Assembly (NCBI GenBank): GCA_944326325.1
Contig: CALVDQ010000019.1
Coordinates: forward strand, 1 to 47,482
DNA length: 47,482 nt
Direction of reading: 5' to 3'
From: an uncultured Bacteroidales bacterium
GTDB taxonomy: Bacteria > Bacteroidota > Bacteroidia > Bacteroidales > UBA932
Position 1 is the first letter of the stretch; the number at the start of each line of letters is the position of its first letter. This document shows positions 18,439-25,905 of this stretch, piece by piece. The position numbers were made by a program, and so were the translations under genes. Under the pieces are notes generated by a model. That model was not told the DNA's origin. It saw nothing but the letters and a program-made list of their open reading frames with translations, and made no database searches.

Positions 18439-18912
18439 ATGAAACGTATATCAGCGCTAGTATTAATTGCCGGAGCCCTGCTCCTGTCGCCTGCCTTGCT
18501 GCCGGCGGACGGGAAGGATGGAGACTCCGGGAAAAACGGAAGGAAAATGGAAACAGGAACAGTACATCTTACAAAAACGGAATTTCTGGAGAAAGTGTAT
18601 AATTACGAGGCAAGTCCTCAGGTATGGAAGTACGAGGGGACAAAGCCGGCCATCGTGGACTTCTATGCCACATGGTGCGGACCGTGCAAGGCCCTGGGCC
18701 CGGTGCTTGAGGAACTTGCGGAGGAATACGGGGACAAGCTTGTCATCTATAAGGTGGATGTAGACAAGGAACGCGAGCTTGCAGGGGCTTTCGGTATCCG
18801 CTCGGTGCCGACCCTCCTTTTCATCCCTCTCGGCGGCGATCCGTCGATGAGTCCGGGTGCACCGTCCAAGGCACAGCTCAAGGAGGTCATAGAGGGACAT
18901 CTGCTGAAGTAG
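18439..18912 (+). CDS. Exported thioredoxin-family protein
   Basis: The ATG at 18439 gives 157 residues starting with a signal peptide (MKRISALVLI, hydrophobic to residue 21); the frame extends upstream to 18394 without that signal context. The thioredoxin fold spans about 55-157, with the redox site ATWCGPC (WCGPC at 79-83), VDVDKE and the cis-proline stretch RSVPTLLF. It would work as a periplasmic disulfide reductase or oxidase. It stands alone next to the oxyR remnant; before decay the two may have formed a divergent redox pair, which is inference. Confidence 0.88.
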   Translation: MKRISALVLIAGALLLSPALLPADGKDGDSGKNGRKMETGTVHLTKTEFLEKVYNYEASPQVWKYEGTKPAIVDFYATWCGPCKALGPVLEELAEEYGDKLVIYKVDVDKERELAGAFGIRSVPTLLFIPLGGDPSMSPGAPSKAQLKEVIEGHLLK

Positions 18913-18994
18913 CCGGGACTGGCTGCGGTGTCAGGATACGGGCCGCGGGCGGGTGAAGATTCAATACCGAAGTGCAACAGTCAGTGGGCTGCGG

Positions 18995-19040
18995 GCGGGG
19001 CAAAAAAATTTGCTCCGCTCGCGGCTTCTTCGTAAATTTG
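18995..19040 (+). repeat. Hairpin-plus-promoter repeat, copy 1
   Basis: The copy starts with a ten-pair inverted repeat (18995-19004 with 19009-19018, one G-T pair, AAAA loop) and continues through a conserved tail CGGCTTCTTCGTAAATTTG. Two related copies lie at 47362-47413 and 47442-47482. The right arm of the hairpin contains TTTG and the tail ends in TAAATTTG, so the repeat carries its own promoter. Confidence 0.7.
19009..19040 (+). promoter_or_regulatory. Promoter of the GH20 gene, inside the repeat
   Basis: TTTG (19009-19012), 20 nt and TAAATTTG (19033-19040) match the -33/-7 consensus. Transcription would start near 19047, leaving only about 7-13 nt before the candidate start codons. 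Confidence 0.65.
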
Positions 19041-19053
19041 ATCACTATTGTTG

Positions 19054-20748
19054 ATGACTATGGACCCTAAATTGTTGAACGCAGCCGTTGCTGCCGTATC
19101 TGTGCTGTCGCTATGTTCTTGCCGGCAGACCCCTGTCAGTATTGTCCCCCAGCCTGTCGTGGCAGAGGAAAACTGTTCTTCGTTCCGGCTTTCGCCTGAC
19201 AGTCTCCTTGTATATTCGGGAGATGAGGCCCTGCTGGATCTTGCCGGCGTATGGGCGGAGACATTGGAAAAACATTATGCTCCCGGTACTGTCGGGCTTC
19301 CGGACGGGTTTACGAGGATAGTCTCCGATATCGTGCTCCCTGCAGTGCGCGTGACGGATGATCCGCGGAAAGCTGACGTCGTCTTGTCCATGGATCCTGC
19401 ACTTGCGGAGGAGGAATATACTCTGGAAATCTCCAGGAGAGGCATCAACGTTACCGGAGGAACGGCCAGAGGCGTATGGTGGGGCATCCAGACCCTGGAT
19501 CAGGTGCTCGTGCAGTCGGCTTCGGCCTCGTCAGGGAAGGCGAAGATCCGTGTCCGGGGACTTCATGTACAGGACAAGCCGCATTTCGCTTACCGGGGGG
19601 CTCATTTCGATCCGTGCCGTCATTTCTTTACAGTCGACGAGCTCAAGACATTCATCGATATGCTTGCCCTTCATAAACTGAATACCCTGCACTGGCACCT
19701 GACCGATGACCAGGGTTGGAGGCTTGAAATAGAGAAGTATCCGCTGCTTACGGAAGTGGGTGCGGTCCGCAAGGAGACAAAGATCGGCCTGTACTCGGAC
19801 AAGGATGCCGGCTACGACGGGACACCTTACGGTGAAGGGTGCTATTATTCCAGGGATGACGTCAGGGAGGTTCTGGAGTATGCTTCCGACCGTCAGATTA
19901 CCGTAATTCCGGAAATAGAGATGCCTGGCCATGCCGTGGCGGCCCTGTCAAGCTATCCGTGGCTGGGGTGTACGGGCGGTCCTTACGAAACCCGTACTAC
20001 CTGGGGCATAAGCGAGGATGTGTTCTGTATAGGAAAGGAGACCACTTTCAGGTTTCTCAAGGATGTTCTGGATGAAGTCTGCGACCTGTTCCCGTCCGAG
20101 TATATCCACATCGGCGGTGACGAGTGCCCGTCGGTAAGGTGGGAGAACTGTCCTGCCTGCCAGAGACGGATGAAGGAAGAAGGCCTTCAGGACGAGCGTC
20201 AGCTCCAGGGCTATCTTCTCCATCGTATCGAGCAGTACCTCAATACCAAGGGGAAGAAGATCATAGGCTGGGACGAGATCCTGGAAGGCGGCATCTCCAG
20301 GACGGCGACAGTTATGTCCTGGAGAGGCCCGCAGGGCGGTATCGATGCTGCCCGTCAGGGAAATGACGTGATAATGACCCCGAATACCTATTTCTACCTC
20401 GACTATTACCAGACCGCAGACCCGGAAACCAACGGGGAGCCTTTGGGAATCGGCGGCTATGTCCCTCTTTCGAAATGCTATTCTTTCGACCCTTACGACC
20501 GGCTTGACGAAGATGAAAGGAAACATATAAAAGGCATACAGGCAAATACGTGGACGGAATATATAGCGACATTCAACCATATGCAGCATATGGACCTCCC
20601 GCGTTTCGCAGCCTTGTCGGAGGTGGCCTGGAGCGAGGACCGGTCAGATTATGCCGGATTCCTTGCCAGGGTGGAGGCCTCGATGAAACCGATGTATGAA
20701 TATTCAGGCTACATATATGCACCTTACGCGTTCGAAGGCATAGAATAA
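19054..20748 (+). CDS. Beta-N-acetylhexosaminidase, glycoside hydrolase family 20
   Basis: From ATG 19054 the protein has 564 residues (ATG 19060 is an alternative). The N-terminal hydrophobic stretch ends in SLCSC, a plausible lipobox, so it is probably a periplasmic or surface lipoprotein. A GH20b domain precedes the TIM barrel, which begins YRGAHFDPCRHF. Catalytic residues are the D356-E357 pair in HIGGDECPSVRW. Other sugar-pocket motifs are LHWHLTDDQGWRLEI, IPEIEMPGHA and the late tryptophans in VMSWRGPQGG and TWTEYI. It removes terminal GlcNAc or GalNAc by substrate-assisted catalysis, feeding glycan use. The promoter lies in a repeated element. Confidence 0.92.
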   Translation: MTMDPKLLNAAVAAVSVLSLCSCRQTPVSIVPQPVVAEENCSSFRLSPDSLLVYSGDEALLDLAGVWAETLEKHYAPGTVGLPDGFTRIVSDIVLPAVRVTDDPRKADVVLSMDPALAEEEYTLEISRRGINVTGGTARGVWWGIQTLDQVLVQSASASSGKAKIRVRGLHVQDKPHFAYRGAHFDPCRHFFTVDELKTFIDMLALHKLNTLHWHLTDDQGWRLEIEKYPLLTEVGAVRKETKIGLYSDKDAGYDGTPYGEGCYYSRDDVREVLEYASDRQITVIPEIEMPGHAVAALSSYPWLGCTGGPYETRTTWGISEDVFCIGKETTFRFLKDVLDEVCDLFPSEYIHIGGDECPSVRWENCPACQRRMKEEGLQDERQLQGYLLHRIEQYLNTKGKKIIGWDEILEGGISRTATVMSWRGPQGGIDAARQGNDVIMTPNTYFYLDYYQTADPETNGEPLGIGGYVPLSKCYSFDPYDRLDEDERKHIKGIQANTWTEYIATFNHMQHMDLPRFAALSEVAWSEDRSDYAGFLARVEASMKPMYEYSGYIYAPYAFEGIE

Positions 20749-20763
20749 ATCCAAATACTTTTC

Positions 20764-20771
20764 TATCTTTG
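20764..20771 (+). promoter_or_regulatory. -7 box of holA
   Basis: TATCTTTG ends only 8 nt before the holA ATG at 20780. With the usual 6-7 nt gap to the start site, the mRNA would be nearly leaderless. It lies in the 31 bp gap after the hexosaminidase stop. Confidence 0.5.
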
Positions 20772-20779
20772 CATCCGGA

Positions 20780-21820
20780 ATGGCAAAGGGTTTTGCAGAG
20801 ACAGACGCGCAGTGCCGCGGGATAGTCGAAGATGTCCGCAAGGGCATCTTCCGTTCTGTCTATCTGCTTATGGGCGAGGAACCTTATTATCCCGAGACGG
20901 TCTGCAATGCGATAATGGAATATGCGCTGGATGACAGCGAAAGGGATTTCAACCAGACGGTATTCTACGGTACGGATACGGATGCGGACAAGGTGGTTAC
21001 AGCCGCCATGCGTTACCCAGTCTTTGCCGCGCGGCAACTCGTGGTGGTCAAGGAAGCCCAGGCCATGAAGACAATCGATGCCCTGGCAAAATACTGCCTC
21101 AACCCGCTTCCCACCACAGTCCTGGTGCTTTACCTGCGCGGGGCTTCCCTCGACAAGCGCAAGGAACTTTACAAGAACATTAAGAAGAACGGAACTGTGG
21201 TCGAGTCAGCCCCCGTACGGGATTACGAGATGGGACGATGGATCACTTCATTCTACCTCGGCAAGGGACTTTCCATAACGCCGGATGCGGCGGCTCTCCT
21301 GGCGGAGTACGCGGGGACTGACCTGAACAAGATCGCCATCGAGACGGAAAAGATGCGCAAGAACCTGCCGGAAGGAAAGACAGCAATCACTGCCGAAGAC
21401 ATCGAGCGGAATGTCGGTATCAGCCGGCAGTACAGCATATTCGAACTGACCAGGGAACTGTCTTCGCGAAATGCGGCCAGGGCCCTGAAAATTGCTGCCT
21501 ACATAGGAAACTCCCCTAAGTTCATGCTCCTGCTGGCCTCCGCACCCTTGTTCAACCATTTCTACAGGATATTGAAATATGAAGCCCTGATGATGAGGAA
21601 TCCCAAGGCTTCCGCAACGGAGAAGGCATCCCTTCTCGGGGTAAACCCTTATTTCCTGAAAGAATATGATACCGCCGCGGCAAACTATCCTCCGGGAAAA
21701 TGCCTTGCCGCAATATCCCTTATAAAGGAATACGACTTCAAGGGAAAAGGCGGGAATGCCGGTGAGGCGACCCAGCCTGAACTGCTCATGGAGCTTGTGT
21801 CCAAGATACTGAACATCTGA
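20780..21820 (+). CDS. holA: DNA polymerase III delta subunit
   Basis: This 346-residue protein matches HolA in length and layout. The N-terminal AAA+-like domain starts with the family hallmark VYLLMGEEPYYPE and includes ARQLVVVKEAQAM. The helical lid region has ELTRELSSRNAARALKIA, and the C-terminal collar shows SLLGVNPYFLKEY. Delta opens the beta clamp in the clamp-loader complex. It appears to have its own promoter. The stop is 24 bp before the ABC ATPase gene, so read-through into that pair is likely. Confidence 0.9.
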   Translation: MAKGFAETDAQCRGIVEDVRKGIFRSVYLLMGEEPYYPETVCNAIMEYALDDSERDFNQTVFYGTDTDADKVVTAAMRYPVFAARQLVVVKEAQAMKTIDALAKYCLNPLPTTVLVLYLRGASLDKRKELYKNIKKNGTVVESAPVRDYEMGRWITSFYLGKGLSITPDAAALLAEYAGTDLNKIAIETEKMRKNLPEGKTAITAEDIERNVGISRQYSIFELTRELSSRNAARALKIAAYIGNSPKFMLLLASAPLFNHFYRILKYEALMMRNPKASATEKASLLGVNPYFLKEYDTAAANYPPGKCLAAISLIKEYDFKGKGGNAGEATQPELLMELVSKILNI

Positions 21821-21844
21821 TTTGGAATATAAAAATTTAAGGAA

Positions 21845-22759
21845 ATGTCGATAATACAATGCAAGGATGTCTGTAAAACCTTCGGGGAGAAAACCGCACT
21901 CGACCATGTGTCGCTTGATATTCCGAAAGGCAATATCTTCGGCCTTCTCGGTCCGAACGGAGCAGGCAAGACCACTCTTATAAGGATAATCAACAGGATC
22001 ACGATACCGAACGACGGTGTCATCCTTTTTGACGGCCGGCCGATAACCCAGGAAGACGTGAAGCGGATAGGCTACCTACCTGAAGAGAGAGGGCTCTACC
22101 GCAAAATGAAGGTGGGGGACCAGGCGATGTATTTCGCGAGGCTGAAAGGCATGTCTGTCAGGGATGCCGCGGCTGAACTGAAAAAATGGTTCGGGAAGTT
22201 CGGCATAGAAAGCTGGTGGGGAAAGAAGGTGGAGGAGCTGTCCAAGGGTATGGCCCAGAAAGTACAGTTCATCACTACGGTGGTACACAGGCCTTCACTG
22301 CTCATCCTTGACGAGCCTTTTTCCGGCTTCGATCCGGTGAATGCCCAGATCATCCGCGATGAGATACTCCGGCTCAAGGAAGAAGGGGCCACGATTGTCC
22401 TCTCCACCCATAATATGGAATCCGTGGAGGAACTTTGCGACAACATCGCCCTGATCAACAAGTCACATGTCGTGATAACGGGACGGGTAGGGGAGATCCG
22501 CCACAAGTACGGGCAGAACCATTTCGAACTGGTCTATACGGCCTCGTCTCCGGTAGTGTCTGTTCCCGGAAAATACCGCGTCCTTTCCGACAGCGACGAT
22601 TCGGGCCGGCATACGGCTGTACTTGCCCTTGAGGACCTCTCGGATCGGACGGAGGTGCTGAAAAGCCTTGTGGATCTGCCTATTGTAATCAATTCATACA
22701 GGGAACTCGTCCCGAGGATGAACGACATTTTCATCAAATTAGTCACAGAGGAGGAATAA
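21845..22759 (+). CDS. ABC transporter ATPase, NatA-like
   Basis: This 304-residue ATP-binding subunit has Walker A GPNGAGKTT (36-44), the variant signature LSKGMAQKVQ, Walker B LLILDEPFSGFDP and an H-loop in VLSTHNMESVEE. A C-terminal extension of about 80 residues after the ATPase resembles the DUF4162 domain of NatA-type subunits. It pairs with the permease that starts 3 bp downstream; together they form an ABC-2 exporter, of sodium in NatAB and of unknown substrate here. Confidence 0.9.
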   Translation: MSIIQCKDVCKTFGEKTALDHVSLDIPKGNIFGLLGPNGAGKTTLIRIINRITIPNDGVILFDGRPITQEDVKRIGYLPEERGLYRKMKVGDQAMYFARLKGMSVRDAAAELKKWFGKFGIESWWGKKVEELSKGMAQKVQFITTVVHRPSLLILDEPFSGFDPVNAQIIRDEILRLKEEGATIVLSTHNMESVEELCDNIALINKSHVVITGRVGEIRHKYGQNHFELVYTASSPVVSVPGKYRVLSDSDDSGRHTAVLALEDLSDRTEVLKSLVDLPIVINSYRELVPRMNDIFIKLVTEEE

Positions 22760-22762
22760 ACC

Positions 22763-24145
22763 ATGGATTTACGTACGATAAATGTCATCATATCAAGAGA
22801 ATATCTGACAAGGGTAAAGAAGAAGTCTTTCCTGTTGACCACGTTTCTCGGGCCGATATTCTTTGCGGCGCTCTGTATCCTTCCGACCCTCATTATGCTC
22901 ATAGCCGAGGACAAGGGCAGGAAGATAGGTGTCGTGGACGGTTCCGGCATTGTCATGCCATATATGGAGGACAGCGGACAGTACAGCTATGCCGACTATT
23001 CTTCCGAACCGGTGGATTCCATGAAAAACAGGTATTTTGACCTTGGGCTGGACGCTCTTGTGGTGATTTCCCCCGTTGACCGGGAAAATATGACCGTATC
23101 TGTCTCGGCTTACTCACACAAGCCCTTGAGTGTAGACATGAAAGAGGCGATAAGCCGGAATGTGAATACTGCCGTGGAGGACTACAGGCTTGCTTCCTAC
23201 GATATCAAGGGGCTGAAGCAGATTCTTGAAGATGTCAAGGCGGATATACCGGTTGCCACCTATACCATGGATGACAGCGGACAGGAGACCATTACTTCCT
23301 CGGAAGTCTATATGATTGTGTCCCTGGTGCTGTCCATAATAATCTATATGTTCATCGCCATGTTTTCCGCAATGGTGATGCAGAGTGTCATCGAAGAGAA
23401 GTCCAGCAGGGTGGTGGAAGTCCTTATTTCATCCGTGAACTCGCTTGACCTGATGTTCGGAAAGATAATAGGAGTGGCAGCCGTGGCCCTGACACAGTTT
23501 TTCCTCTGGATTGTACTCACGGCGGTGCTTGTCATCGGTATAAGTTCATTCATCGGTATGGATTCCCTGGCCGCATCTGCCGGTATGCAGGGCGAGCAGA
23601 TGACCATGATGGCCGAGGGGCTGGGTGTGGACCCGTCCATGATGGATCCTTCCGGTATGGCTTCCGGTCAGTTCGCGATACCTCAGGACAACGAACTCTC
23701 GGCGGTGATGTCGACCCTCGGCAGCCTGAACTACGGCGAGATATTGCTGAGTTTCATCGTTTATTTCGTGCTCGGATATCTTCTGTATGCCTCCCTGTTT
23801 GCCGCCATCGGTTCCGCCGTTGAAAACGAGGCTGATACCCAGCAGCTCCAGATGCCTGTCACAATCCCTTTGCTCATAGCTTTCTTCATAGCTTTCTATG
23901 CCTTCAAGGCACCCGACAGCCAGATAGTCTTCTGGGGCTCCATGATACCTTTCACATCCCCGATCGTGATGCTTGCCAGGATTCCTTTCGGCGTACCCGC
24001 CTGGGAACTTGCCCTCTCCATACTCCTGCTGGTCCTGACCTTTGTCGTCATGGCATACATTTCTGCTAAAATCTACAGGATCGGCATCCTGATGTACGGG
24101 AAGAAGACGACATTCAAGGATCTTTATAAATGGTTGAAACAATGA
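22763..24145 (+). CDS. ABC-2 transporter permease, NatB-like
   Basis: This permease has 460 residues. One transmembrane helix (about 22-45) is followed by a large extracytoplasmic domain (about 46-185), then a cluster of five or more helices from about 187 to 445. The EEKSSRVVEVLISSV segment is the cytoplasmic coupling motif of ABC-2 permeases. A methionine-rich loop (around residues 270-300, QGEQMTMMAEGLG) is unusual and could bind metal, which is speculation. It is translated directly after its ATPase and its stop overlaps the next ATG (ATGA). Confidence 0.87.
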   Translation: MDLRTINVIISREYLTRVKKKSFLLTTFLGPIFFAALCILPTLIMLIAEDKGRKIGVVDGSGIVMPYMEDSGQYSYADYSSEPVDSMKNRYFDLGLDALVVISPVDRENMTVSVSAYSHKPLSVDMKEAISRNVNTAVEDYRLASYDIKGLKQILEDVKADIPVATYTMDDSGQETITSSEVYMIVSLVLSIIIYMFIAMFSAMVMQSVIEEKSSRVVEVLISSVNSLDLMFGKIIGVAAVALTQFFLWIVLTAVLVIGISSFIGMDSLAASAGMQGEQMTMMAEGLGVDPSMMDPSGMASGQFAIPQDNELSAVMSTLGSLNYGEILLSFIVYFVLGYLLYASLFAAIGSAVENEADTQQLQMPVTIPLLIAFFIAFYAFKAPDSQIVFWGSMIPFTSPIVMLARIPFGVPAWELALSILLLVLTFVVMAYISAKIYRIGILMYGKKTTFKDLYKWLKQ

Positions 24146-25008
24146 CGGGAAAGACAGTTGTTATGGCTGCCCTCTGCCTCTGTATGGCAGCCGGATCCGG
24201 TACGGCGGCGTACGGACAGGCCGGAGGATGGAAATTCTCCTGGTCAAGGGACAGGATGGACGGTTCGAGGACGGGTTGCATATCCCCTTCGGCAGATGAC
24301 GTGGAGGAGTCTGTCGGGACGGTGAAGGGGCGGACATATTATGCTCCGAACGGCCGGGTCTACAAGGGCGGTACCGTGGCGGATGTGGCTTCTGCCGTAC
24401 TGAAGGCACAGCCGGTGATGGCTCCGGTCAAGAAGGTTATAGGCCATGCGCCTGTGGCTATGGTCAGGGAAGAACCCGAGTGCGCGCTTTCAGATATGTT
24501 CATTGATACCATAATGGCGGCAGTGGAAAGGAAGTCCGGAAAAAAGGTCCATGTCGGGATCGGGAATTTCGGAGGTATCCGTGTGGACCTGCCGGCAGGT
24601 GATATACTGCTTGACGACATGCTTTCCATGTTCCCTTTCAAGAACAGCATTGTCTATGTGGCGCTGAAAGGCAGTGACCTGCGGGCCATCCTTGAACAGA
24701 TGGCGGCTACGAGGATCCAGGTGCTGGGAGGTGTCAGGATTGAGGTCTCCGGCGGGAAACTGGTTTCCGCCACAATCGGAGGCGAGCCTATAGATGATTC
24801 TGAAATCTACGGTGTGGCGACCATTTCTTTCCTGTTGGACGGCGGGGACAACCTGTATGTCGGAAGGAATGCCGTGGAGATATGCGATTACGATGATATC
24901 GATATCATCGATGTAATGCTGGATTACATCGAAGACGAAACGGAAGCCGGACGCGATATCGTATATTCGGCCGACGGGCGTGTGAAGGTGCTTGACTGTG
25001 CATTATAA
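24142..25008 (+). CDS. 5'-nucleotidase C-terminal domain protein
   Basis: The ATG at 24142, in an ATGA overlap with the permease stop, gives 288 residues with a signal peptide ending near AAYGQ. An earlier ATG at 24130 is possible. Residues from about 110 on match the substrate-binding C-terminal domain of UshA-like 5'-nucleotidases: GIGNFGGIRVDLPAGDI, MLSMFPFKNSIVYVALKGSDL and FLLDGGDNL. The metallophosphatase half is a separate gene just downstream. The two probably associate in the periplasm, an arrangement found in other Bacteroidota. Confidence 0.85.
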   Translation: MTGKTVVMAALCLCMAAGSGTAAYGQAGGWKFSWSRDRMDGSRTGCISPSADDVEESVGTVKGRTYYAPNGRVYKGGTVADVASAVLKAQPVMAPVKKVIGHAPVAMVREEPECALSDMFIDTIMAAVERKSGKKVHVGIGNFGGIRVDLPAGDILLDDMLSMFPFKNSIVYVALKGSDLRAILEQMAATRIQVLGGVRIEVSGGKLVSATIGGEPIDDSEIYGVATISFLLDGGDNLYVGRNAVEICDYDDIDIIDVMLDYIEDETEAGRDIVYSADGRVKVLDCAL

Positions 25009-25062
25009 GAGACAGCCGGGCGTGGATGACATGTCCGGCAGACGGAAAAATACTCAGGTACA

Positions 25063-25881
25063 ATGAAGAAATTGATTTTGATAGCGGCGGTCCTCGGATT
25101 CTGCATTCCGACAGGAGCACAGGATCTCGTGATACTGCATACGAACGATACGCACAGCCATATCGATCCTGTGCGCTACGGGGAATATGCCGGGCTCGGA
25201 GGAGTGATCGAGCGTGCGGCGTATGTGGACAGTGTAAGGAATGCGATGGGGAAGGACCGGGTCCTGTTGGTGGATGCCGGAGATTTCAGCCAGGGCAGCT
25301 CCTATTTCACTCTGATGAAGGGGGATGTGGAGACAGCCTGTATGAATGCAATGAGGTACGATGTGGCGTGTCTGGGTAACCATGAATTCGACAACGGTCT
25401 CGATGAACTTGCCAGGAGGGTAGCTGACCTCGATTTCCCAGTTGTCTGTGCAAATTATGATTTCGGCCACAGGAAGCTTTCGAAACTTGTCCGGCCCTGG
25501 TGCATACTGCATCGCGGCGGATTCCGGATCGGGGTCATAGGACTCCTTACAGACCTTACGGTGGTCGTAGACAGGAAAATAGCAGACATGATGACATACC
25601 TTGATCCTGTGGAGACGGCTGTGAAATATGCCGATTTCCTGAAAAACCGTAAGAAGTGCGACATTGTGATCTGTCTCACGCATCTCGGTTATGAAGGCGA
25701 GTTTTTCACTGACCCTGAACTTGTGGCCGGACTTGAGAATGTCGATATGGTGATAGGGGGGCATTCGCATACTTTCCTTGAAAAGGCCGAGATGGTCAGG
25801 GACAGGACCGGAAAGGAAGTTCCGGTAGTTACTGACGGGTGTTGGGGACTTTACGTCGGAAAGATCACCATTGGAGAGTGA
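25063..25881 (+). CDS. 5'-nucleotidase metallophosphatase-domain protein
   Basis: This 272-residue protein has a signal peptide (1-19, TGAQ) and a calcineurin-like phosphoesterase core. Metal motifs are LHTNDTHSH, VDAGDFSQG, GNHEFDNG, ICLTHLGYEG and GGHSHTF, all in order as in UshA. The UshA C-terminal domain is missing and is supplied by the gene 54 bp upstream. Together they would dephosphorylate nucleotides or nucleotide sugars in the periplasm. The stop is 24 bp before the lyase gene. Confidence 0.88.
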   Translation: MKKLILIAAVLGFCIPTGAQDLVILHTNDTHSHIDPVRYGEYAGLGGVIERAAYVDSVRNAMGKDRVLLVDAGDFSQGSSYFTLMKGDVETACMNAMRYDVACLGNHEFDNGLDELARRVADLDFPVVCANYDFGHRKLSKLVRPWCILHRGGFRIGVIGLLTDLTVVVDRKIADMMTYLDPVETAVKYADFLKNRKKCDIVICLTHLGYEGEFFTDPELVAGLENVDMVIGGHSHTFLEKAEMVRDRTGKEVPVVTDGCWGLYVGKITIGE

Positions 25882-25905
25882 CAGGAAAATACAAATAACT
25901 GCATA

